This document shows, in pieces, positions 13,901 through 30,121 of a DNA stretch of 64,000 bases; positions within the stretch are counted from its first letter, which is position 1; each line of letters opens with the position of its first letter. This DNA comes from Epiperipatus broadwayi (lineage: Eukaryota > Onychophora > Udeonychophora > Euonychophora > Peripatidae), in NCBI GenBank assembly GCA_028023455.1, contig JAQFVV010000352.1:1-64000 (forward strand). The letters run 5' to 3'. The translations under genes and the position numbers were made by a program. The notes beneath the pieces were generated by a model. The model saw only the letters and a program-made list of their open reading frames with translations. It was not told the DNA's origin and ran no database searches.

Positions 13901-14018
13901 CATTAAGTCACTAAGATATTTGGTTTTGTTCATACTTTAGGAATTATAAATTTTTTTAACGGTAACTTCTCCGTAAGAATGCCCCTATATAACTTTTCCT
14001 ATATTTACTCTGAGAAAG

Positions 14019-14063
<45 letters not shown>

Positions 14064-14087
14064 AAAACGAAGATTTGCACGGGTTAA

Positions 14088-14225
14088 ATATATAAAATAC
14101 ATATTTTGCGGGTTCATCCGTGTTAAAAACTTTTAATATCAATTTACTGACGTTTCGAAACGTCAGTAAATTGATATTAAAAGTTTTTAACACGGATGAA
14201 CCCGCAAAATATGTATTTTATATAT
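14088..14225. mobile_element. Perfect hairpin element (about 138 bp) in the B 3' LTR
   Basis: Two arms of about 69 bases are reverse complements with no loop, centred between 14156 and 14157 (GACGTTTC/GAAACGTC). The arms include GCGGGTTCATCCGTG, so this is not simple repeat. It lies in a (TA)n run, and the matching place in the 5' LTR (about 25345-25388) has only (TA)n. It was therefore gained after element B inserted. It may be a foldback MITE with TA duplication or a local inverted duplication. A further 20 bases on the left (GTTAAAACGAAGATTTGCAC) are also absent from the 5' LTR. Confidence 0.8.
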
Positions 14226-14966
14226 ATATATATTTTATATACAGGTGCATAATTTAATCTTATTTATCATTATTATTATTTCCAGACAATTCTTGGTGAA
14301 TAAAACATATTTTAACGTATGTAACTACATTATTTGTAAAGGCAGACAATATTGTGAAAGAGCGCAAAAATGTTTCTAGTTGATTTTCCTTGGTTTCAAA
14401 ATATTTCTTTCAATTATTATTATTATTATTATTTTTTTCTATACCAAGAAAATATCAATAAATGACGTAAAGTTAATAAATAATTATTTCTCACTTGGAA
14501 ATCATTTTTCTTCCTTAATTTAGATATAATAAATTTTTTCGTGACTCTTTTAGTTAATTCTGTCATTTTTGAACTTTAGCGTGAGACAATAAATTTTTAA
14601 GTATAAAAGGTCTTTAAATAGGTAGATGGCAAAGAAAATCAGGATATCTTATCAAAATATTTTAGCCACACATTATATTATTAAAATTTTACTTTGATTA
14701 CATTTATTTCTGCAAATTAAAATGAAAAAAATTGAATTACCAAATTTCAGCACTGTTCCTTCCTTGAAAACTAAAAGCAGACTATATTTTTTTTTTATTT
14801 AGTGACCTCTTCCAGAAAAATAATCATTTGCTTATAACATAAACAAAAGAAAGGAAAAACCTATTACAATCATATAGTTTTAGTATTATTTACCTGGATT
14901 ACAAAGTAATTTGACAATATAAAAAAAATAATAAATACATTAAATTAACAATCAGTGATGTATAAT

Positions 14967-15016
14967 TCTTTAAACATTATATATATATATATATATATAT
15001 ATATAATGTTTAAAGA
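14967..15016. repeat. (TA)n-centred palindrome in the B 3' LTR
   Basis: TCTTTAAACATTAT is followed by (TA)n and then its reverse complement ATAATGTTTAAAGA. The 5' LTR at 26110 has only one arm (ATTTAAACATA) before the run. Another (TA)n tract follows at about 15025-15063. Confidence 0.85.
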
Positions 15017-15019
15017 TAT

Positions 15020-15066
<47 letters not shown>

Positions 15067-15408
15067 CAAAAAAAAATTACCAGAAGTTATTGTGCTTTAT
15101 GATAAGACACTCATCCACTCTCCCCTCTACCCATCCAAAATCAATTACTGTTTAGCTTTTATACCATATTAATTTTGCTCTAGTTATTAATATCTCAATT
15201 AAATTATTCATGTACTTTCTTTAAAAATTACATTGAGTTATTACATCTATTAGTTATTCACCCAAAACATGCCAAAGTGAGTGAATAGCATACTTTATTA
15301 ATCAATTATTACTATTGTTATTTTATCTTTTTATTTCTTTAAAGAATAGCATTGTTTTCCTGCAGAAATAATGCCAAGTAAACCAAGTGTCAATAACACT
15401 AGGTTACA

Positions 15409-15422
15409 ATTCTCCCACCGTT
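15409..15422 (-). promoter_or_regulatory. Element B polypurine tract
   Basis: On the minus strand CGGTGGGAGAAT ends right at the LTR start TGTAACC. It is purine-rich and in the right place for priming plus-strand synthesis. Confidence 0.7.
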
Positions 15423-15529
15423 ATAATAAATAAAAAATAAAATAATATATACATTTTTAACACTTCTTATGGTATTACTAAGTTTATATTCTACTTCTTT
15501 CTTATGTCAATAAATACAGTTTAAAGGAT

Positions 15530-16888
15530 TTAATTTTGCTTGGGATATGGTAGTAAGCTTCGGGCATTATAGGTACCTCTTGTTCCATCAGGGGTTGAGA
15601 TTAAAAAGGCATTCTCACCCACTTGTTTCACAATTTCATAGGGGCCTTCATAAAGATACATGAATTTTCTAAACATATGCTTCCGGAGATTACTCACATG
15701 GGGAGTTCTAATTAAAACAAAATCATGGACTTTAAAAGGATGTGGACTGGTTTTGGAATAACGAGTGCATTTATCACCCATCTTTTTAAGGTTAATTCTG
15801 GCCAGTGCTTGGTCATGTTCCATATTAATATTTTCCACTATTACGGGTAACGATGTTTTGATTAGTAAAGGTTCAGGTCTACCAAAATGCAGCCGAATTG
15901 GAGACATCCTAGTAGACTCATTAATAGTTATATTTATATAATTAATCACATGTGGCAACTTATTGACCCACTGTTTGTGATTCCATTCTATATATACTCG
16001 GAACCACCTACTTATCTCATGCATGATTCTTTCACTTGGATTGGATTGGGGATTTCTAATCGAGCACATGATATGTTGAATATTTTGCATCTTACCCCAC
16101 TTTGTCCATGTACCAGAAATGAATGCAGTAGTGTGGTCAGTAAGTATTGAAGCTGGTTTTCCTATTAATGGAATTTGATAAGTTTCCAAGCATTTAATAA
16201 CATTTTTAGCATCTGTTTTTGGAACCGGGTAAGCAGAGACATATTTGGTAAAAACGTCATACATCACAAGAATAAATTTTTGACGGTTGAAAGGTGGAAG
16301 TGGTCCATAAAAGTCCAGTGCCAATAATTCATTGGGCTGACTGGGCAGTATGGGGTGAAGTGTTCCCACATACGATTTATTTTGAAACTTAGTTTTTAAA
16401 CAAATCTTGCATTCCCTAAGTCTATGGGCAATGGATTCAGACATCTTATGAAAATAAAAATGCTTCTTAATAATAGGTTCAATTTTCTGAATTCCATAGT
16501 GTCCATATTGGGTGTGAACATAATCTATGAGTTTATTGACTAAACATAAAGGAATAATCACTCTCCAAGAATTTTCATCTCCCCTTTTTAATTTCTTCAT
16601 TAAAATTCTATCTTTAAACCTATACCCCTCTTTAATTCTATCAGCATATCTACTTTTCTGACCTAATGTAGCTGGATCTGATAAGAAGTGAACTATTCTC
16701 TCCAGCCTAGCATCCTGTGCTTGCAGTAATTCTAAATTTGTATAATCTCTAACTATTTCTTCCTCTAACAAACTAGACATATTACAAATAATTATATTTT
16801 CAGTACTGGGGTTCTGATAATTAACAGAAACAGGATTGCGGCTAAGAATATCTGCAATGACATTAACCTTTCCTGAACAATATATCAT
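15530..16888 (-). CDS. Element B RNase H C terminus and integrase ORF (452 aa)
   Basis: Residues 1-20 are the end of RNase H (VIADILSRNP). The zinc-binding domain has H125 and H130 with C160 and C163 (CKIC). The catalytic core has D192 in LALDFYGPL, D251 in SILTDHTTAF and E286 in NPSERIM, the D-D-E set of retroviral integrases at nearly standard spacing. The C-terminal domain carries the GPY/F motif (YEGPYEIVKQ, about 413-422) and ends shortly after GTYNARSLLPY. All visible catalytic residues are kept. The ATG is internal: a stop codon just before it cuts RNase H, so this is part of a broken pol and not a separate gene. Confidence 0.92.
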   Translation of the reverse strand: MIYCSGKVNVIADILSRNPVSVNYQNPSTENIIICNMSSLLEEEIVRDYTNLELLQAQDARLERIVHFLSDPATLGQKSRYADRIKEGYRFKDRILMKKLKRGDENSWRVIIPLCLVNKLIDYVHTQYGHYGIQKIEPIIKKHFYFHKMSESIAHRLRECKICLKTKFQNKSYVGTLHPILPSQPNELLALDFYGPLPPFNRQKFILVMYDVFTKYVSAYPVPKTDAKNVIKCLETYQIPLIGKPASILTDHTTAFISGTWTKWGKMQNIQHIMCSIRNPQSNPSERIMHEISRWFRVYIEWNHKQWVNKLPHVINYINITINESTRMSPIRLHFGRPEPLLIKTSLPVIVENINMEHDQALARINLKKMGDKCTRYSKTSPHPFKVHDFVLIRTPHVSNLRKHMFRKFMYLYEGPYEIVKQVGENAFLISTPDGTRGTYNARSLLPYPKQN

Positions 16889-17035
16889 TTAATACTGATA
16901 CTGTTGGAGATAGAGGCTCCATCTGATTAATCTTTCATTATTAAGGTAACTCCTGTTGAGAAACTCTAAACTATGATGATCAGTTAATACTATAATTTTT
17001 GATCCCAACAAAAGCTGTCTAAGTTTTTGAAATCC

Positions 17036-18565
17036 CTACACAACAGCTAATGCCTCTTTTTCTGTGGTGGTATAGTTAAGTTCCGCTCCCCTTAAATGTC
17101 GGCTTAAGAAATATAAGACTCTAGGTTCCTTATTCTCATTAAATTGGTATAGAATCACCCCTAAACTGAACCCACTACTGTCAGTTTGCAAATAGAACTC
17201 TTTATTTAAATCTGGATAGGCTAAAATTACTGTTTTTAAAAAGTTATCTTTAACAATTTGAAATTCCCTTGTATGTTCCTGGGTCCACCTCCACTTTTCA
17301 CACTTTTTTAATAAAACAGATAAGTGCATAGTATCATATGAAAATTTTTTATAAAACCTGTGATAGTAATTACACAGTCCCAAAAACGATCTCAAGTGCT
17401 TTCTGGTCTTAGGGATGGGAAGCTTTTGAATGGCGGCAATTTTGTCTGGGTGAGGTTTGACCCCTTCAGCACTAACCAAATGACCAAGAAAAGAGATTTC
17501 TCGGGCAATTAAAATACATTTTTCTAAGTTGATTTTTATATTGTTATCTGAACACTCACAAAGAAACATGCTAAGATGCTGTAAATGATCATTTAAATTT
17601 TCCGAAGCAATGACAATATCATCGATATATATAAGTAACAAATTTTTCATTTCTTTTGAAAAGACCATATTCAAGCATCTGATAAGGCCAGCCCCACTAT
17701 TAATTAAACCAAAGGGCATCCTTTGAAAAATATAAGATTGGCCCTGGTAACGGAATGCTGGGATTTGCCAATAGCTGGCGGTTAAATCAAATGTGGAGAA
17801 TATGCTGTTCCATTTGAACTTCGTCAATAATTCCTGAATAGGTGATGGTATGTCATGCTCTGCGACAGTATGCTGGTTAAGGGTATGTGCATCCAGACAG
17901 ACTCTAATGGATCCATCTTTTTTTTTGACTACTACTAATGGATTCACATAAGACGAAGGGCTGGGCTTAATTATTTGACAGTCAATCATCTTAATAATCT
18001 GATGTTGAACCTCTGCCTGGTATTGATGAGGAATAGGATAAGTACACTGCTGGAAAGGCTCATTATCCTTCAAATTGATTCTATGGACATACCCTTTTAA
18101 TATACCAGGTATTTTGGAGAAAACACAACGATACTGGAACAACAACTGGAAAATTGGTTTATAGTATTCTGTGCCAATAATACATGAACCATCCAACTTA
18201 ACTTTAATATTTACATCAACTGTTGTCTCCTGTATGGTCATTAATTGATTCATCTGATTATTACAATTGACTATAAGAGGGCAAATCTCCTCTTTACATC
18301 CAAAAGTTTCATCTCTGTAATTAATATAACAATTATTTAGAGTCATGAAATCTGAAACAATTATGGCTTCATGAATCAAACCTGGCATGATTAAAAAGAC
18401 ATGCTCAAATTTGCACAAATTAATTTCTAATGTAATAAAAACCTGTCTATTAGATAACTTAGTCTTCTTTCCATTAGCAAGTATTACCCTAATCACCTTA
18501 GTTGGTAAAATTGGAATAGATTGGTCATCTGAATGAATTTTCAAGTAAGTTTCTTCAGACAACAA
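17036..18565 (-). CDS. Element B protease C-terminal part, RT and RNase H ORF (509 aa)
   Basis: The first 80 residues finish the aspartic protease (FEHVFLIMPGLIHEAI). RT spans roughly 160-370: VNPLVVVKKKDGSIRVCLD (208-225), the catalytic D in FSTFDLTASYWQIP (about 260), MPFGLINSGAG, and the active site YIDD at 313-316. RNase H starts near 450 with TDSSG (461-465) and TEKEAL (about 501-506), then hits a stop where tryptophan is expected. The start is just downstream of a stop inside the protease motif. The product would lack the protease active site and the end of RNase H. Confidence 0.92.
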   Translation of the reverse strand: MLSEETYLKIHSDDQSIPILPTKVIRVILANGKKTKLSNRQVFITLEINLCKFEHVFLIMPGLIHEAIIVSDFMTLNNCYINYRDETFGCKEEICPLIVNCNNQMNQLMTIQETTVDVNIKVKLDGSCIIGTEYYKPIFQLLFQYRCVFSKIPGILKGYVHRINLKDNEPFQQCTYPIPHQYQAEVQHQIIKMIDCQIIKPSPSSYVNPLVVVKKKDGSIRVCLDAHTLNQHTVAEHDIPSPIQELLTKFKWNSIFSTFDLTASYWQIPAFRYQGQSYIFQRMPFGLINSGAGLIRCLNMVFSKEMKNLLLIYIDDIVIASENLNDHLQHLSMFLCECSDNNIKINLEKCILIAREISFLGHLVSAEGVKPHPDKIAAIQKLPIPKTRKHLRSFLGLCNYYHRFYKKFSYDTMHLSVLLKKCEKWRWTQEHTREFQIVKDNFLKTVILAYPDLNKEFYLQTDSSGFSLGVILYQFNENKEPRVLYFLSRHLRGAELNYTTTEKEALAVV

Positions 18566-18783
18566 GGAAGCTTAACTGCCTGAATCAATTAAGGTGTTGA
18601 CCACAATTCCTGAAATGATAATCTTTATCATGGGACAGTTGTACAAGATAGGTGGCTCAGACATTTTGCCAGGTTCCAAATAATCAATGTCAAGGTTTAT
18701 GTTATTGATAATCTACATCATGCTGTTCCCCATATGTTTAAAAATAGGGCCCCGAAGTGAGGAACATTCCTGCGAGGTCCTTT

Positions 18784-21611
18784 TTAATTTAATGCCCCGC
18801 TACTTTTACTACCTTTTATATTTTTCTTTGGTATTGTTGGGATACCACTAGTAGAAGGCTGATTCTCATTCAGAATTCTATTCTTAACTGTTGGCCTACT
18901 GAGGTGGCTATTCTGTCTACCATAGGGATTCGTCCTATAATATCCTTTTTCTCTAACTAACTTCCTCCTTCCCATATGTGACCTATCTGCAAAATTGATA
19001 TTACTCACCATCAGATGGGTGTCTCTATTGACCCTAATTCTATTATCAATATTCCTATCGCTGGTCTCTAACGAATCTAAAATTTCTACTACCTCTTCTA
19101 TGGTATGTCTGTCAGCAGCAATCAAGATCTATTCTATATGCCTCGGTAAATTATGGCGAATTATTCGCACAATTTGTGTCTCAGATAAGGGATAAGCTGT
19201 CAAGGTTTTCAATTTGACGGCCTGACTCCTGAAAAACTGAGTATAACTACCCTTATTTACATGATATCTTTCCTGAGATACCTGATATCTCAGGTTATCT
19301 TGGCGGTCTTCCCCCCAAAAACTGGCTAACATAAGATATTTGAAATCTCCATATGTTTCTGGTTTAATAAATAATGATTGCCACCAGTCTTTAGATGCTG
19401 CACACAAATGGTTAGCGGCAATAGCAATCTTTTCTGTCTCAGATAAATGACATAAGGTGAATTACTCCTCCAGATTCTGGAGATACTCGTGTGGATTCTC
19501 CTGATATTCACCTCTAAAAAATTTTATTTTTAAGAATTTTAAGGCCATGGAGCTATTACTTTCTGGCTCTAGCATGACTTTACTTCTAGCCACATTTAAT
19601 GGATCATATATTGATTCTACGGGATTAACTTCCATATGTAATTCAGATATTGCTTGGTTATTATGACCATTATTTGTTTCCTTTACTTGAGTTTTAGATA
19701 AACCTTTACTTTGAACAACTTTTTTTACTTTTTGTAAAATTATCCCTATTATAGTCTATAGCTTGCATTCGACTCTCTAATTCTAACTTATAGTTCTGCC
19801 ATTCACAGTCTATTCTCTTTGAACTATCTTTTAGGCCTACATTTAAGTGTTTAATCTGTTGTTCCAATTGGTTAATAGTGTCATCTTTATCTATCTCGAA
19901 TTTATCTTCTAACCTTTGATAGACTTTGCTCTCACACTGAGTCATTAATTTCCCTATTTCATCTTGGAGATTATTATGTAATAGCTGTGCATTACTCTTT
20001 ATTATATCATTAAAATTTTCTACTCTTCCCATAACTTGACTTAGCTCACTTTCTAGATTTTTATTAATCTCACATTGGGTCAACTCTTGAGTTTCTAGTT
20101 TAGCTATTAATCTGGTAATCTGGCTCTGACATCCTTTCACTACATTGTCAGGTGCTAGAGTTATATTTTTAACTTCTTCTTTCAAATTACTAACTTCACT
20201 TCTAGCACTGTCTAATTCTCCCTTAATAGATTCAACTCTATCCTGAACTTCTCTTTGAAATACTACTGTTTCCTTTTGATAATTTCTTATTTCCTGTACT
20301 TCATTGTTTAATACAATATATTGACTTTTAAAGTCCTGCTGGATAGCCTCAATCATATTTTCTGCCCTTTCAGAATTTGTTTTGATCTTTTTCCTTATTC
20401 TTATTTCCAGATTTTCAGAGGCCAATTTTGATTCTTCTACATGATTTCTCAAATCTTCCCTTAACCTTTTAACTGCTAATTATATTATTGGTTGTGTCAG
20501 CTAAAAATCAAAGCTTTTAATTGGCCAGCTCACAAACTGAAGACAAGTCAATTGTCAAAATATTTTCACCTTTAATATCATATTGACTTTATATTCGTTT
20601 ATAAAAAGTATATTAATACATTGTCAGGCTATAAAAGAGAACGAAAGTTCTTTCAAAAATAAATTCCTATTTATTTATTATAAAATATTCAATTTCGGCA
20701 ACATAAAAGCCATCATATAAACCAAGAGTTCGTGACGTAAATGCCTTTTACATTTTTTACATTATAGAAAAGTAAATATTTCTTTTTGCTAAATCTTAAA
20801 TATTTTTACTAAAATCTTCCATATTTTTCGAAATTAATTTTGTTTTTTTAGTATACTCTCTGAAAATGATTTGTAATTACTCAATATATACTTTTAATAT
20901 ATTTTAAATCATATTCGAAATGAAAACCTCAGCGGTTTTCTTTATTTTCTTTGATCAGGCAGTTTCTTTGTTCTTTCCAGCCAATCAGAATTTCTTTGTC
21001 GGCTGAGAGCCAATCACCGATAAGGTTCTTTCTTTGTTTAGCTTTAAATGCGTTTTTTTTATTTTTTACTTGTAAAATAATTCGGAAGAGGGCACCATCT
21101 TACAGAACTTTTAAAAACCTAATCAATAACTGTCAAACGAATATCCTAGCATTAAAAATAAAGGAATTACAGTGACATCAACTGTTGATGAGAGACCTCA
21201 TAAGAGGCAGGAAAAGGGTTAAGTTATCTCCTGTACTTGATTTTGAGATGTCTCTTTGATCTCCTGCATTTGATTCTCTAATTTAATATTTAAATTTTGT
21301 ATCTGACTTTTTAATTCACTATTTGATTGTTCTAATTTACTATTTGAGTTTAGGATTTGACTTTTTAATTTACTATTTGATTTTTCTAATTGTTTCAAGA
21401 ATTCCTCCAATGTATTTCTCATTAATTGATCTGGCTCATTTTCATGTTTTTCCTTTATTATTGTGGCTTCTTCTGGGTTAGCTATAGCCAAATCTTCCCC
21501 TTCCTCTTTTAATTGTACACTAAAATATGGAGTCTGTGTATCAGGGGATTGTAACTCTTGGGATCCTCCCAAATCCTCAGAAATACTATGATTATCTTTG
21601 TTTTCACTCAT
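18784..21611 (-). pseudogene. gag: Element B gag, interrupted by a MITE
   Basis: The N terminus at 21219-21611 starts MSENKDNHSISEDLGGSQE, sharing LGGSQE and SPD with element A, then a coiled coil with NSKLKSQ repeats. A piggyBac-like MITE follows at 20465-21218. The coiled coil resumes at 19706-20452. A frameshift in a T/A homopolymer near 19720-19730 leads to a frame ending in MALKFLKIKFFRGEYQENPHEYL; the capsid core has KDWWQSLFIKPETYGDFKYLMLASFWGED (19129-19407) and LTAYPLSETQIVRIIRHNLPRHIE. A TAG at 19126-19128 precedes the final piece 18784-19125. Another stop (TAA) sits near 19460. The tail is basic and lacks a CCHC zinc knuckle, ending SGALN like GALNQ in A. Confidence 0.87.
20465..21218. 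mobile_element. piggyBac-like non-autonomous element (754 bp) in B gag
   Basis: TTAA is present at both edges (20461-20464 and 21219-21222). The ends are inverted repeats: CCTTTTAACTGC at the left, and CCCTTTTCCTGCC reading inward from the right. This matches the known piggyBac pattern of a TTAA target duplication with CCYTTT...TGCC ends. Element A has no such segment between its two coiled-coil parts, so this is an insertion. No transposase ORF is present; the only ORF inside (20951-21175, plus, 74 aa) has no recognisable motif. It disrupts gag. Confidence 0.82.
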
Positions 21612-22146
21612 ATTAAAATTCTAACTCTTTTAGTATTGAACAGTAGTGAAATATCAACAATGAACTATTAATAAGTTTATCGATAAGAAATTATTGACAA
21701 GACATCCTGCCTCCATGCCTCTCCTATCAAAAACAATCTACACCAAAAAATTATGCTGTGACATTTAATATCCCTAAAGCTCCAACATTAGCTACTAAAT
21801 ATGCTTCTTAGTCCATATAAATATCATTAGATATTATGTAATATAGCATAAGTGCCAATCACAAGACCAGACAAACAGATCATCATAAATGATAAAATCA
21901 TTACAGTGTTTTATGGAATTGCCTACAGACCACAACATCATAAACTGACAACTTAATTATTTATTTTTCAGTGGCAAAAGATTAGATCATATAATAGATA
22001 TTCACATAATATCTTATGGCTAAAACAATCCATTGTTGGCAAATATTTTTAATCAATGAATAACCAATCCATTCAAGTGCAAACAATATTAATATTGACT
22101 TCTAGAAAAGTTTACTAAATTCCTCGTGGCCAGCTATAGCCATCGA
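21612..22146 (-). other. Element B 5' untranslated region
   Basis: This stretch lies between the gag start and the primer-site candidate. No ORF or clear signal is present. It is short compared with the LTRs. Confidence 0.7.
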
Positions 22147-22170
22147 TAGCCCCTATAGTTGGGCGGCCAT
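22147..22170 (-). promoter_or_regulatory. Element B primer binding site candidate (tRNA-Lys-like)
   Basis: The minus strand just inside the 5' LTR reads TGGCCGCCCAACTATAGGGG. It starts with TGG, the complement of a tRNA CCA end. It resembles the primer site complementary to tRNA-Lys(CUU), TGGCGCCCAACGTGGGG, with small differences. Element A has a similar sequence at the same place. The tRNA assignment is inference. Confidence 0.6.
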
Positions 22171-26585
<4,415 letters not shown>

Positions 26586-27388
26586 ATATATATATATATA
26601 TATATTATCAACTTTAACATTTATTAATTTACTACAAGTTGTGATATTTCTATAGCTTTATAATTAAAACTAAGCTGTCTCATGGCTGTACTTATCTATT
26701 TCACCTAAAAAATTGTTTTTTTAATCTATACATCTAACATTCATATATCTATTACACATCTCTCAGGTATTGGCTTATTTCAAACTCTAATTTGCTTATT
26801 TCAAACTTTAGTGAATGCTCCATTTACCCCTAAGTCCATTTTATCAAACATTTTTATTGATCTTCCAGATTGATATCAGAAATCATAGAATAAGAAAAAC
26901 TACCAACTTGATTCTATTTTGGAACCAATTCTACAATAGCTGTATATTTAAAACAGGATTAAAATACTTCTAATAGCACAAGATTACTTTTCTTCTCAGA
27001 TATACGCCAATATATATCAACAAAAATATAAATACTCTACAAGTATACATTAAGCCATTCATGCTAGTCATCACTTAACCAATTAAACCAAAAAAAGATA
27101 AATATTTTACAGAATATGAGACTTAATTAATCAAGATTCCACAATTGGACAACCACTTAACTCATGTATATCAGGCCATCCACATTGCATGCCACCATTA
27201 GCCACTTTATATGTCATTCATAATAGAATGTACAAAATATAAACTCCAACAAAGAACAAAATACACATATGAACAAAATGAATCGACCACCAATCTTAGT
27301 GAAACCAGTTATCCATAAATATCATGCCCCATGATTGTCAGGCCATTTAAACCCAATCATATATCAAGCATTTAACCCATAAATGTCA
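26586..27388 (-). other. Element A 5' untranslated region, distal part
   Basis: This is the part of element A between its primer-site candidate and the insertion point of B. It starts with a (TA)n remnant (26586-26606), which is the right target flank of B. No ORF or RNA gene is seen. Confidence 0.75.
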
Positions 27389-27411
27389 AAGCCCCAGTTG
27401 GGGGGGCATTT
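27389..27411 (-). promoter_or_regulatory. Element A primer binding site candidate
   Basis: The minus strand next to the 5' LTR end GTTACA reads AAATGCCCCCCCAACTGGGG. It resembles the element B site and the tRNA-Lys(CUU) complement TGGCGCCCAACGTGGGG but is less well kept: it starts TGC instead of TGG. Confidence 0.5.
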
Positions 27412-30121
27412 TGTAACTTTCAATATACGTAGCCTCACGATTATCAAGCCCCACGATTGGGCTAGCTATTTGGTAACCCTATCCTACAACCTCCATATCT
27501 TCACTATCTGCTTTACTATACTTATAATTGCCCAGGCACCAATTCTATGCAAAATAGAATAAAATTTATAATTATAAATTATATTTAAATTTATTTAAAA
27601 GATTTTATATTGAAATTACCCTATGGCTTAGCTCAGTTGAGGTTATAGGGTATGGTCTTTATATATCAAGAAAACAAGGATGATAAAAACATCTATAGAC
27701 AATAATATTATAAGATTAATTGAATCATGTTCAGGGCCTCTGTTTAATACTAAACTATTGCACAATCATAAAAATGTTCTTTTAATAGAAGTTCATATTT
27801 AACATAGAATAGATAATCATTAGGACCGAGTACTTTTCTATCCATATCACTCTCCATTCCAAGCAAAGTAAAATGAGTTATTGGTATTATAATACTGAAA
27901 TTTATTACCACCAAACAAATTTAACTAAAACTTGAATTATTTTGACAACCCATATCTTCCATAACTATACTATGATAATTAGATGTGTGTGTGTGGAAAT
28001 GAAGAATCAAACGTATATAATCAAAGAATTCCTATAAGCTGTTGATTCAATAAAATATTTATTATAAAAAAAATATAAAATCAAAAATAAATCATAACTA
28101 AAAAAATATTATTGATACCTTTATCACCCATTACATTTTTCTGTGATAAAATGAAAATTGACTACTTTTTAATATGTGCATTATATATCTTTGAATATGT
28201 GTGTTTGTTTATGTAGTAAATATCATGAATTACCAAATTACATCCTATTAAATTATCTATAATGCTTTGATGATAATAAAAATTAATAATCTTTTAGAAA
28301 TATTATAGAATTTTAAATAACACTTGTCCGTTATAATTATTATATATAATCCATCTAGCATTAACTGTACAAAATTAGAGACAAGCATGAGACCACAATA
28401 CTAAAACACTTAATCTATATACTTAATCTAATCATTCCTGACCATTTTTATTGTTAACTTATTTTAATCTACTCCTTATATAACAAACATATAACTGACA
28501 ATGTTTTAATTCTTTATTTTTTTATAACAATCATTATCGAAATTCAGCTTAATAAATATAATTAAAAATAATAATAATAATATGTAACATCATGCACACA
28601 TCTGAACATATATAATCACCTATAGTATAATCTTCGGATTATACCAAATACATTATCATATCATAATATATATATATGAAATTACATTACTTCATTTTTT
28701 GTTTTTAAAAGGTACACAAAACACATGCAAAAAAAAAATTGTTTATACATCTATTATAAAAAAAAATATTTGTCAATACCTCATTATTACATGTAAAATG
28801 TTTTTTTTTTTTTAAAAAAATAATTGAAAGTTAAGAAACACATATATTAATTTCAATGACACCGTAAATTCTAAGATAAAAATAAAATGTCTATCCATTG
28901 TTAAAGCATATTTTTGTTAAGAATGACAATAGTCTTTTCCTTTTAGAATTTTGTGATAAGCTTTATAATTAAATTTGCATGCATTGAAAATTATCCTGTT
29001 ACAGACGCGGGTATAGTGAAGTGATATAATATAAAGTATCTTCTTAATATCATATTGGATATATATATATCTTTTTTTCATTTTAAATTTTGTTTTATCG
29101 AATATTAATAGCAAATTCCTTAAATTAAAAAAAAAATTAGGCGTTTAATTTTAGCGTCTAAAGTTAAAATTTGAAATAGCTCTATTTTACAAAATGTTGT
29201 AATCTTAATGTTATTCATTTTTAATATGCATTAAAAATAGATTATAATAGTAATAACTTAACTTAGAGATATCCAGGCAATTTTATAGGTAGTAGATTTG
29301 AATCATGAATTTTGGTAGAGATTTGAAGACAGGTAACCCTTTTGAGTCTATTCCTTCATGGTAACTCTAGTTTTACAATATAAATTTCCCATAACTGTAT
29401 TGTTATAATCCTTGCGATTTCTTTCTATATTTGTTATACTATTAGAGAGTTTTTTTTAAATCTTTTAAGTTTCTTATCTTCTTCCTTGGAGTTTTTTTTA
29501 TTACTTTTTTTAGTTGTAAAACCCTGTCTTTCTCTTCACGCCGTCTATGTTTCCATGACAACTTTGGAAGCTTGCCAGAAATATTATTTATAAAATTTTA
29601 AACAATATAATGTTTGAATTTACTATACATAGTAATTAAAAAAAATATTAAACATTAATTATTAATTTTAAAATGTCATTTACTATTTCAAATAATCTTT
29701 ATCATTTTTAAAACCTAAGATTTTAAGACAATCTATAATCAGTAATTTATAAATAACATATAAAAAAAAATTCTAATTAATAATACACATATGCATCTGT
29801 CTATGATGATATGTAAATTTTATATTGTACACAAACATCTACCACTAAACATATAGTTCCAAAACTCCACCATCAATATATCTATTTAATTTTTTTTTTT
29901 TTTAAATCCAAATTTCAATTAGCAAATCACATCACAGTTTAGATTTTATTTTTTTAAAACTCAATTTTAAATATTAATGATATCACAGTTTAGGCCTAAT
30001 TTTTCCCCGAAAAATTCAATTCATAATATTATATTATATCACAATTCATTTTTCTCAACTAATTATCTTTATCCCAAATGTGACCTTTCCATATTTCTTT
30101 CTAGTGCCAACCTGGAAGGTT

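Larger units (their letters stand above)
15530..18800 (-). pseudogene. pol: Element B pol (protease, RT, RNase H, integrase), few breaks
   Basis: Almost all of pol stays in one frame across 3.2 kb, interrupted only by point stops. One stop (TAG) lies upstream of protease where A has tryptophan. One (TAA) falls directly after the DSGS of the protease motif. Two lie in RNase H at about 17036-17038 and 16889-16891. Domain order is protease, RT, RNase H, integrase with a GPY/F end, then the stop after PYPKQN. No chromodomain or env is present. The frame is -1 relative to gag and is open, apart from the TAG, back to the gag stop. It is much better preserved than pol of element A. Confidence 0.93.

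Noticed and set aside
15530-15600. Chromodomain after integrase
   Set aside because: Integrase of B ends a few residues after the GPY/F domain; no aromatic-cage motif follows.
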